From Rhodobacterales bacterium 34-62-10 (lineage in GTDB: Bacteria; Pseudomonadota; Alphaproteobacteria; Rhodobacterales; Rhodobacteraceae), in NCBI GenBank assembly GCA_002282555.1, contig NCJR01000140.1, forward strand, positions 1-12,140: DNA of 12,140 nucleotides, read 5' to 3'. This document shows, one piece after another, positions 6,398 through 12,140 of this stretch. The notes beneath the pieces were generated by a model that saw only the letters and a list, made by a program, of their open reading frames with translations, searched no databases and was not told where the DNA came from. Position 1 is the first letter of the stretch. Each line of letters opens with the position of its first letter. A program made the position numbers and the translations under genes.

Positions 6398-7166
6398 ACC
6401 GGTGCTGGAGGTGGAAAACCTGCGCGTCATCGACCCGGCTGGGGTGGAACGGCTGCGCGGCGTGTCGCTGAACATCCGCGCGGGCGAGGTGTTGGGGCTG
6501 GCCGGTGTCGCGGGCAACGGGCAATCCGAACTGCTGGAGGTGCTGGGCGGCATGATGCGCGCCACGGGCACCGTGCGGATGAACGGCGCGCCCCTTGATC
6601 TGTCGGGCCCCCATGCCGACGGGCAAAGCCGCCGCGCGGCAGGCATCGCCCATGTGCCCGAGGATCGGCAGCGCAAGGGTCTGATCATGGACTATGCCGC
6701 GTGGGAAAACTCGGTCTTCGGCTATCACCGCGACCCCGCGATTGCGACTGGCCCCCTGATGCGCAACTCCGCCATTCTAGACCATGCGAGCGCCCAGATG
6801 CAGCGGTTTGACGTGCGCCCGCCCAACCCGCGCCTGCCCGCCAAGGCGTTTTCGGGCGGCAATCAGCAAAAAGTCGTGCTGGCGCGCGAGATCGAGCGGG
6901 GACCGGACCTGCTGCTGATCGGTCAGCCTACGCGCGGCGTCGATATCGGGGCGATTGAATTCATTCACCAGCAGATCGTCGCCCTGCGGGATGCGGGCAA
7001 GGCGATCCTTCTGGTCAGTGTCGAACTGGACGAGATCATGGCCCTGTCCGACCGGATCGCCGTCATCTTCGATGGCCGCATCATGGGCGAGGTCGCGGCG
7101 CAAGATGCCAGCGCCCGCGAGCTTGGCCTGATGATGGCAGGCGTGTCGACCGGAAAGGCCGCCTGA
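6342..7166 (+). CDS. BMP/nucleoside ABC transporter ATP-binding protein, C-terminal half (frame broken)
   Basis: Second nucleotide-binding domain of the same ATPase, shifted into another frame. With ATG 6342 it is 274 residues; GTG 6402, just after the first half's TAA (6395-6397), is an alternative restart. The Walker A position is degenerate, GVAGNGQSEL at 55-64 with Gln instead of the ATP-binding Lys. The signature is intact (FSGGNQQKV from 170), and Walker B reads LLLIGQPTRGVD with Gln at 195 in place of the catalytic Glu. These substitutions are usual for the second domain of this carbohydrate/nucleoside importer family, so they are not decay. No good ribosome-binding site precedes either start. 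The 3' end overlaps the first permease as TGATG (TGA 7164-7166, ATG 7166). Whether this half is translated is unknown. Confidence 0.82.
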   Translation: MVGRKVLLRVEKTPATPGKPVLEVENLRVIDPAGVERLRGVSLNIRAGEVLGLAGVAGNGQSELLEVLGGMMRATGTVRMNGAPLDLSGPHADGQSRRAAGIAHVPEDRQRKGLIMDYAAWENSVFGYHRDPAIATGPLMRNSAILDHASAQMQRFDVRPPNPRLPAKAFSGGNQQKVVLAREIERGPDLLLIGQPTRGVDIGAIEFIHQQIVALRDAGKAILLVSVELDEIMALSDRIAVIFDGRIMGEVAAQDASARELGLMMAGVSTGKAA

Positions 7167-8260
7167 TGGAGCGGATGCCGAAATGGGCCGATGTGGTGCT
7201 GATCCCGCTGATCTCGCTGCTGCTGGCGGCGGTGATCTCGGGTCTGGTGATCCTGGCGATTGGCGAGGACCCGATCAACGCGCTGAACCTGATGGTCAAG
7301 GGCGCGCTGGGATCGACCTATGGCTGGGGCTACACGCTCTATTACGCGACCAACTTCATGTTCACCGGGCTGGCGGTGGCCGTGGCCTTTCACGCGCGCC
7401 TGTTCAACATCGGAGGCGAGGGGCAGGCGATGCTGGGCGGGCTTGGCGTGGCCTTGGTCTGTCTGTACCTGCCGTGGCCGCATTGGTCGCTGGCGCTGAT
7501 CGCATCCACCGTGGGCGCAGCGCTGTTCGGGGCGGCATGGGCGCTGATGCCCGCCGTGCTGCAGGCCAAGCGCGGCAGCCATATCGTGATCACCACGATC
7601 ATGTTCAATTTCATCGCCGCCGCCTTCCTGAACTGGCTGCTGGTCGGGCCCTTGAAGCCGCGCGGCGGCATGGACCCATCGACCGCGCGCTTTCCCGAGG
7701 CCACGAACCTGCCCAGCCTGCATGACCTGCTGGCCCCGCTGGGGATCGCCTTTTCCAAGGCCGCACCCGCCAATATCTCGTTTCTGATCGGTATTCTGGC
7801 CTGTGTGCTGGTCTGGGTGCTGATCTGGCGCACCCGTCTGGGATATGAGATCCGCGCCTTCGGCCATTCCGAACCCGCCGCGCGCTATGCGGGCATCAGC
7901 CCCACGAAGATCACCGTGATCACCATGCTGATCTCGGGCGGGCTGGCGGGGATGATGGCCATCAACAACGTCATGGGCGAGGCGGAACGGCTGGTCCTGA
8001 ACGCCACCGAAGGTGCGGGTTTCATCGGCATCGCCGTGGCCCTGATGGGGCGCAGCCACCCGTTCGGGGTGTTTCTGGCCGCGATCCTGTTCGGCTTTCT
8101 GTATCAGGGCGGCGCGGAACTGGCGCTGTGGACATCCATCCCGCGCGAATTGATCATCGTCATTCAGGCGCTGGTGATCCTGTTCACGGGCGCGCTGGAC
8201 AACATGGTCCGCATACCGCTGGAGCGCATCTTCATGGCCCTGCGGCGGAGGGGCGCGTGA
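7166..8260 (+). CDS. ABC transporter permease (NupP-like, BPD_transp_2 family)
   Basis: First of two inner-membrane subunits that form the channel of the nucleoside-type importer. The 364-residue protein is mostly hydrophobic. An N-terminal helix at about residues 10-30 is followed by the family block FHARLFNIGGEGQAMLGG, then GSHIVITTIMFN. A cytoplasmic coupling region reads GYEIRAFGHSEPAARYAGIS, and GAGFIGIAVALMGRSHPFG lies near the C-terminus. Start ATG 7166 overlaps the ATPase stop by one base, and GGAAAGG at 7151-7157 is well placed. The 3' end overlaps the second permease in the same TGATG manner (8258-8262). The frame is intact over its full length, with no sign of decay despite the broken ATPase upstream. 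Confidence 0.9.
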   Translation: MERMPKWADVVLIPLISLLLAAVISGLVILAIGEDPINALNLMVKGALGSTYGWGYTLYYATNFMFTGLAVAVAFHARLFNIGGEGQAMLGGLGVALVCLYLPWPHWSLALIASTVGAALFGAAWALMPAVLQAKRGSHIVITTIMFNFIAAAFLNWLLVGPLKPRGGMDPSTARFPEATNLPSLHDLLAPLGIAFSKAAPANISFLIGILACVLVWVLIWRTRLGYEIRAFGHSEPAARYAGISPTKITVITMLISGGLAGMMAINNVMGEAERLVLNATEGAGFIGIAVALMGRSHPFGVFLAAILFGFLYQGGAELALWTSIPRELIIVIQALVILFTGALDNMVRIPLERIFMALRRRGA

Positions 8261-9225
8261 TGGAGCTGATCACCGTTCTGCAAATACTCGATTCCACCGT
8301 GCGGCTGGCGACACCTTTGCTGTTGGCCTGCCTTGCCGGGCTGTTCAGTGAACGGGCGGGCATTTTCGACATCGGGCTTGAGGGCAAGATGCTGGCCGCC
8401 GCCTTTTTCAGCGCCGCCATCGCCGCTGTCACAGGCTCGGTCTGGCTGGGTCTGGGGGCGGGGATCGTGGCATCCCTGGCGCTGTCGGGGTTGCACGGTC
8501 TGGCCGCCATCACCTTTCGCGGCAATCAGCTGATCTCGGGCGTGGCCATCAACTTTCTGGCGGCGGGCCTGACCGTGCTGATCGCGCAAAGCTGGTTCCA
8601 GCAAGGGGGCCGCACCCCGTCGCTGCCCGGCGAGGCGCGCTTTGGCCAGATCACCCTGCCCGGCGCCGAGGCGCTGCGCGAGGTTCCCGTGCTTGGCCCG
8701 ATCTATGCCGAGCTGATTTCAGGCCATTCGATCCTTGTCTATGTGGCCTTTGCCTGCGTGCCGCTGACATGGTGGATCCTCTATCGCACCCGGTTCGGCC
8801 TGCGCCTGCGCGCGGTGGGCGAAAACCCCGAAGCCGTGGACACCGCCGGTATCTCGGTCGTGCGGTTGCGTTACAGCGCGGTGCTGATCTGCGGGTTGCT
8901 GTGTGGTCTGGCGGGGGCTTATCTGGCGACTGCGTTGCAGGCGGGCTTTGTGCAGGACATGACGGCGGGGCGCGGCTATATCGCGCTGGCCGCGCTGATC
9001 TTTGCCAAGTGGCGGCCATGGCATGCGCTTTATGCCACGCTGCTGTTCGGGTTCTTGCAGGCCATCGCCCTGCGCTATCAGAACCTTGATCTGGGCATCG
9101 TCACCCTGCCGGTGCAGGCGATGGACGCGCTGCCCTATATCCTGACGGTGGTGATTCTGGCGGGTTTCATCGGCAAGGCCGTGCCACCGCGCGCAGGCGG
9201 CGAACCCTATGTGAAAGAACGCTAG
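8260..9225 (+). CDS. ABC transporter permease (NupQ-like, BPD_transp_2 family)
   Basis: Second permease subunit of the importer, 321 residues. It shows LFSERAGIFDIGLEGKMLAA near the N-terminus, ITFRGNQLISGVAINFLAAG in the middle, the coupling block RLRAVGENPEAVDTAGIS, and AGRGYIALAALIFAKWRP in the C-terminal third. All are typical of the partner permease in BMP-type systems. ATG 8260 is chosen over the frame's earlier opening because it overlaps the preceding TGA as TGATG, has GGAGGGG at 8247-8253, and begins at the expected N-terminus. GTG 8257 is a possible alternative two residues' worth upstream. It is the last gene of the operon: a 101-nt gap and a hairpin follow. Confidence 0.9.
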   Translation: MELITVLQILDSTVRLATPLLLACLAGLFSERAGIFDIGLEGKMLAAAFFSAAIAAVTGSVWLGLGAGIVASLALSGLHGLAAITFRGNQLISGVAINFLAAGLTVLIAQSWFQQGGRTPSLPGEARFGQITLPGAEALREVPVLGPIYAELISGHSILVYVAFACVPLTWWILYRTRFGLRLRAVGENPEAVDTAGISVVRLRYSAVLICGLLCGLAGAYLATALQAGFVQDMTAGRGYIALAALIFAKWRPWHALYATLLFGFLQAIALRYQNLDLGIVTLPVQAMDALPYILTVVILAGFIGKAVPPRAGGEPYVKER

Positions 9226-9260
9226 GCGTCACGGATAAGTCCAGTTCTGCGTCCAGGATC

Positions 9261-9300
9261 AGGCCTGCGGGGAAAATCGCCCCCGCTCCGCTTGCCTTTT
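9261..9300 (+). terminator. Weak intrinsic terminator candidate after the transporter operon
   Basis: GCGGGG at 9267-9272 pairs with CCCCGC at 9281-9286 around an 8-nt loop. An outer AGGC (9261-9264) can pair with GCCT (9294-9297), and a short T-run ends at 9300. The internal loop is asymmetric and the T-tract is only four bases, so termination may be partial. Confidence 0.35.
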
Positions 9301-9326
9301 GAAGTCACAGCGCGCTAGGGATAGCC

Positions 9327-10265
9327 ATGCAGATCTACCTTCCCATCGCCGAAGTGTCTGTCAATGCCTACCTGCTGCTGGGCCTGGGCGGAATCGTGGG
9401 TGTGCTCTCGGGCATGTTCGGCGTGGGCGGCGGCTTTCTGATGACCCCGCTGCTGTTCTTCATCGGCATCCCCCCCGCTGTGGCGGTGGCCACGGGGACG
9501 AACCAGATCGTCGCCTCGTCCTTTTCCGCTGTGCTGGCCCATCTCAGGCGCAAGACCGTGGATCTGAAGATGGGCACCGTGCTGCTGGGCGGCGGCATGA
9601 TCGGCGCGGGCATCGGCGTGTTGGTGTTCAACTATCTCAAGGCGCTGGGGCAGGTCGATCTGCTGGTGACGCTGTTCTATGTCTTTTTCCTTGGCATCAT
9701 CGGCACGATGATGTTCATCGAAAGCCTGACCGCGATCCGCAAGGCACGCCGCGCGCGCAAGGCGGGCACCAGTGCTGCGGCGTCCAAGCGGCGGCATCGC
9801 AACTGGGTGCATGTGATGCCGTTCAAGATGCGGTTCCGCGTCTCGGGGCTTTATATCTCGATCATCCCGCCGGTCCTGATCGGGGTCAGTGTCGGCATCC
9901 TGACGGCCATCATGGGCGTGGGCGGCGGCTTCATCATGGTGCCTGCGATGATCTATCTGCTGGGCATGCCCACCAAGGTGGTGATCGGGACATCGCTGTT
10001 CCAGATCATCTTCGTCACCGCCTTCACCATGATGCTGCATGCGGTCACCAACCAGACCGTCGATGTGATTCTGGGCGTGCTGCTGCTGCTGGGCGGTGTG
10101 ATCGGCGCGCAGATCGGAGCGCGGATCGGGGTCAAGCTGAGGGCCGAGCAATTGCGCATCCTGCTGGCGATCCTTGTGCTGGCGGTCTGCGGCAAGCTGG
10201 CGCTGGATCTGCTGCTGATGCCACGCGAGCTTTATTCCATCGGTGCGGAAGGGGGCGGCGCATGA
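9327..10265 (+). CDS. Sulfite exporter TauE/SafE family membrane protein
   Basis: Inner-membrane anion transporter of the TauE/SafE (DUF81) family, whose characterised members export sulfite or sulfoacetate or move related small acids. The 312-residue protein shows the internal duplication of the family. MFGVGGGFLMTPLLFFIGIP (motif GVGGGF at 32-37) is echoed by IMGVGGGFIMVPAMIYLLGMP (motif at 197-202). Between the halves lies a strongly basic loop rich in Arg/Lys (about residues 135-160), expected on the cytoplasmic side. ATG 9327 has TAGGGA at 9316-9321. The gene overlaps the next one as ATGA (10262-10265). No sulfur-metabolism enzyme is visible nearby, so the substrate is open. Confidence 0.9.
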   Translation: MQIYLPIAEVSVNAYLLLGLGGIVGVLSGMFGVGGGFLMTPLLFFIGIPPAVAVATGTNQIVASSFSAVLAHLRRKTVDLKMGTVLLGGGMIGAGIGVLVFNYLKALGQVDLLVTLFYVFFLGIIGTMMFIESLTAIRKARRARKAGTSAAASKRRHRNWVHVMPFKMRFRVSGLYISIIPPVLIGVSVGILTAIMGVGGGFIMVPAMIYLLGMPTKVVIGTSLFQIIFVTAFTMMLHAVTNQTVDVILGVLLLLGGVIGAQIGARIGVKLRAEQLRILLAILVLAVCGKLALDLLLMPRELYSIGAEGGGA

Positions 10266-11044
10266 TCCGTTTGCGCCATCTGCTGCTGACACTGACGCTG
10301 AGCATCGCGGCGATCAGCCCGCGCCAGGGCCTGGCGGAAGAGGTGGTGATGGGCCTCAGCCAGAGCAGTATCTCGATCACCACGAATTTCGCGGGCTCGG
10401 ACATCCTGATCTTCGGCGCGATCAAACGGGAAACGGCCATCCCCGAGGGCGATCTGGACGTGATCGTCACCATTGCAGGCCCCTCGACCCCGTTGACGAT
10501 CCGCCGCAAGGACCGGGCCATGGGGATCTGGATCAACACCGAGGCGGTCGAAATCGACAGAGCCCCGTCATTTTATGCGGTGGCCACAAGCGGCCCCTTG
10601 GACGAGGTGCTGTCGCAGACCGAGAACCTGCGCCACCGCGTGTCGATCCCGCTGGCGATCCGGTCGGTGGGCGCACCCGAAACCGTCGATGACGCGCAGA
10701 CCTTCACCGATGCCCTGATCCGTATTCGGACCCAGAACGACCTTTACAAGCTGCTGGAAGGCAGCGTCGAGGTGCAGGAGCAGACGCTGTTCCGCTCCTC
10801 GATCAGCCTGCCGGCCAACCTGACGGAAGGCGCCTATCAGACCCGGATTTTCCTGACCCGCGCGGGTGAGGTGGTCGCACAATACCAGACCGTCATCGAC
10901 GTCAGCAAAGTCGGGCTTGAGCGGTATCTTTTCACGCTGGCCCACCAGCAACCGCTGATCTATGGGCTGATGTCGCTGGCCATCGCCATCCTTGCGGGCT
11001 GGGGCGCCTCGGCCTTTTTCCGGCTGGTGCTGCGGCAGGGCTGA
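10262..11044 (+). CDS. TIGR02186-family protein, periplasmic domain with C-terminal membrane anchor
   Basis: A 260-residue protein of unknown function that I recognise as the TIGR02186 family, found mainly in alphaproteobacteria beside TauE/SafE genes. The N-terminus (RLRHLLLTLTLSIAA, about 1-25) looks like a signal peptide or first helix ending near GLA-EE. The body (about 26-228) is polar and beta-rich, with blocks such as LIFGAIKRE, IRRKDRAMGIWINTE and AYQTRIFLTRAGEVVAQYQT. A single transmembrane helix lies near the end (about 232-254, YGLMSLAIAILAGWGASAFF), with a short basic tail. The likely topology is a periplasmic domain anchored by its C-terminus. ATG 10262 overlaps the exporter stop as ATGA and has GGAAGGGGG at 10247-10255, so the two proteins are probably made in concert. 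An accessory role for the exporter is inference. Confidence 0.85.
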   Translation: MIRLRHLLLTLTLSIAAISPRQGLAEEVVMGLSQSSISITTNFAGSDILIFGAIKRETAIPEGDLDVIVTIAGPSTPLTIRRKDRAMGIWINTEAVEIDRAPSFYAVATSGPLDEVLSQTENLRHRVSIPLAIRSVGAPETVDDAQTFTDALIRIRTQNDLYKLLEGSVEVQEQTLFRSSISLPANLTEGAYQTRIFLTRAGEVVAQYQTVIDVSKVGLERYLFTLAHQQPLIYGLMSLAIAILAGWGASAFFRLVLRQG

Positions 11045-11054
11045 TCCTGCAGGC

Positions 11055-11078
11055 GGCGCGCCCGCGGCGCGGGTCGCC
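11055..11078. terminator. GC-rich hairpin between convergent genes, candidate terminator
   Basis: CCCGC at 11061-11065 pairs with GCGGG at 11069-11073 around a GGC loop. GGCG at 11055-11058 pairs with CGCC at 11075-11078, after a one-base bulge and a G-T pair. It lies 10 nt after the TIGR02186 gene and 35 nt before the end of the convergent SDR gene. Neither side has a strong T-run, so it may act in both directions or be Rho-assisted. Confidence 0.45.
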
Positions 11079-11082
11079 CTTG

Positions 11083-11105
11083 TGGATATTTGCAGCAAGA
11101 AGAAA
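11083..11105 (+). repeat. Candidate dispersed intergenic motif after the hairpin
   Basis: TGGATATTTGCAGCAAGAAG at 11083-11102, continuing with AAA, follows the hairpin directly. From memory, near-identical 'GGATATTTnnnnCAAGAAGAAA' strings recur between genes in many Rhodobacterales genomes, often after a GC-rich stem. Only one copy is present in this window, so repetition cannot be shown here. Confidence 0.4.
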
Positions 11106-11112
11106 CAGGGCG

Positions 11113-11832
11113 TCAGCCGCGCCCGATAAAGGGCATCTTGGTGGCCAGAATGGTCATGAACTGGACATTCGCCTCGGGCCCCAACGAGGCCATCTGAAGC
11201 ACCGCGCGGGCCACATCGCCCACATCCATCGTGGGGGGCGGGTTGCCGGGGCTGGCGGCGATGATCCCGTCCAGCAGTTCGGTGCGGGCATTGCCGATAT
11301 CGATCTGCCCACAGGCGATGTCATGGGCGCGCCCGTCAAGGGACAGGCTTTTGGTCAGGCCCGTGATCGCGTGTTTTGTCGTGGTATAGGCCACGGACAT
11401 GGGGCGCGGCGCATGGGCGGAAATCGAGCCGTTATTGATGATCCGCCCGCCCTGTGGCGCCTGCGCCCGCATCACGCGGAAGGCGGCGCGGGCGCAGAGG
11501 AACATGCCGTGCAGGTTCACATCCACCACCTGCCGCCATTCATCGACACCCAGATCGTCGATCATGGCGGCGCGACCGAAGCTGCCAGCGTTGTTGAAAA
11601 GCACATCCAGGCGGCCAACCCGCGCGGCAAAGGCGTTGAATGCCGCGTCCACGGCGCCGGGATCGGTGACGTCGCAGGGCAGGACATGCGCCGCGTCATG
11701 GCCTTGGGCCACAGCCTCAAGTGCGGCGCGGCGGCGCGCGATCAGACCCACGTGCCAGCCTGCGTCCAGAAAGGCCGTTGCACAGGCGGCCCCTATCCCG
11801 GCGCTGGCCCCGGTGATGATGATGGATGTCAT
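11113..11832 (-). CDS. SDR family NAD(P)-dependent oxidoreductase
   Basis: Classical short-chain dehydrogenase/reductase of 239 residues, a cytosolic enzyme using NAD(P)(H) on an unknown alcohol or ketone. The cofactor loop TGASAGIG is at 7-14, and Arg33-Arg34-Arg35 after the second strand suggest NADP preference. NNAG is at 80-83, and the catalytic set is N106, S136, Y149 and K153 (YTTTK). The substrate-binding end (about 180-239) is short, and its closing residues do not point to a known subfamily. ATG 11832 is preceded by a strong AGGAGG at 11848-11843, inside the end of the upstream helicase gene. Its start overlaps the helicase stop as ATGA (11832-11829), so translation is probably coupled. 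All key residues are present. Confidence 0.92.
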   Translation of the reverse strand: MTSIIITGASAGIGAACATAFLDAGWHVGLIARRRAALEAVAQGHDAAHVLPCDVTDPGAVDAAFNAFAARVGRLDVLFNNAGSFGRAAMIDDLGVDEWRQVVDVNLHGMFLCARAAFRVMRAQAPQGGRIINNGSISAHAPRPMSVAYTTTKHAITGLTKSLSLDGRAHDIACGQIDIGNARTELLDGIIAASPGNPPPTMDVGDVARAVLQMASLGPEANVQFMTILATKMPFIGRG

Positions 11833-12140
11833 ACCTCTCCCTCCTCCTGCATCGCAAGGCTGAGCGCGGGGGCTGTCATCGCCTTGAGGTCATCGACGCG
11901 CAGCGGTCCTGACGGTTTCGACAGCCGGTTGCGCACCACCCAGATCAGCCGCTCCTGCGCGCGGGTGATCGCCACATAAGCGAGCCGCTTCCACAGGGGC
12001 TGCCCCGCCTCGGACCGGCCCATCCGTGCGGCGGCGTAAAGATCGGGGGCAAAAACCTGCACGTTTTCCCATTGCGACCCTTGGGCCTTGTGGATCGTGA
12101 CCGCCGCGCCATGCAGGAAGGTGGCACCCATCTTGGCGGC
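11829..12140 (-). CDS. RecD-like superfamily 1 DNA helicase, C-terminal part (runs off the window)
   Basis: The last 103 codons of a helicase whose 5' part lies beyond position 12140; the frame is open to the edge. [20 protein letters not shown] is the UvrD_C_2-type block found at the C-terminus of RecD and RecD-like ATPases, and [19 protein letters not shown] is helicase motif VI, whose arginine contacts ATP. The end is a short Glu-rich tail (MQEEGEV). ATG 12129-12131 is internal: residues AAK precede it in frame and it falls just before a conserved motif. The Walker motifs are outside the window, so activity cannot be judged. UvrD-like helicases share these motifs, but the HKAQGSQW wording favours RecD-like. 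Its stop overlaps the SDR start. Confidence 0.78.
   Translation of the reverse strand, partial: AAKMGATFLHGAAVTIHKAQGSQWENVQVFAPDLYAAARMGRSEAGQPLWKRLAYVAITRAQERLIWVVRNRLSKPSGPLRVDDLKAMTAPALSLAMQEEGEV

Noticed and set aside
6504..6933. Gln in place of the Walker A Lys and of the catalytic Glu in the second ATPase domain, read as decay
   Set aside because: GNGQSEL and LIGQPTRG are the usual forms in the second domain of BMP-type importer ATPases, so they are not evidence of a dying gene. The frame break at about 6341 is separate.
1..12140. Mobile element, phage, toxin-antitoxin or defence genes
   Set aside because: No transposase, integrase, terminal inverted repeats, tRNA-edge duplication or toxin-like small gene pair was seen. 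The helicase fragment at the right edge is a housekeeping-type RecD-like protein with no defence neighbour in view.

Overview
The window is GC-rich, densely packed DNA with short intergenic gaps and stop/start overlaps. It most likely comes from an alphaproteobacterium of the Rhodobacterales (Rhodobacter/Roseobacter type). Pointers are the nfu-tsaB-rimI order, a TauE/SafE gene followed by a TIGR02186-family gene, a nucleoside-type BMP transporter operon, and an intergenic GGATATTTGCAGCAAGAAG-like motif. This is inferred from protein families and layout; no search was run.

Layout. Positions 8-155 (minus) hold the last ~50 codons of a phosphatidylserine decarboxylase. They are joined abruptly, around 147-158, to a plus-strand CPA1 Na+/H+ antiporter that lacks its first membrane helices. 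The rest of the antiporter (to 2744) continues into a cytoplasmic region, a cyclic-nucleotide-binding-like domain and a Lys/Pro/Glu/Ala repeat tail. Next, 2759-4455 is a compact nfu-tsaB-rimI unit (Fe-S carrier, t6A tRNA-modification partner, GNAT acetyltransferase), preceded by a promoter-like site with a perfect palindrome in its spacer.

Positions 4517-9225 are a purine-nucleoside-type ABC transporter operon: promoter and candidate operator, BMP binding protein, double ATPase, two permeases. The ATPase is interrupted near 6341 by a frame change that looks like a small deletion, so it reads as two half-length proteins. Positions 9327-11044 are a TauE/SafE anion exporter overlapped by a TIGR02186-family periplasmic/membrane protein. 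A hairpin and a short A/T-rich motif separate this from two minus-strand genes: an SDR oxidoreductase (11113-11832) and the C-terminus of a RecD-like SF1 helicase running off the right edge. The last two overlap as ATGA.

Most of the window is ordinary core and transport content. The points deserving a second look are the two lesions (left-end chimeric junction, split ATPase), the altered cNMP pocket of the antiporter, the palindromic promoter before nfu, and the uncharacterised TauE-TIGR02186 pair. I saw no tRNA, rRNA, CRISPR array, insertion sequence or phage gene.
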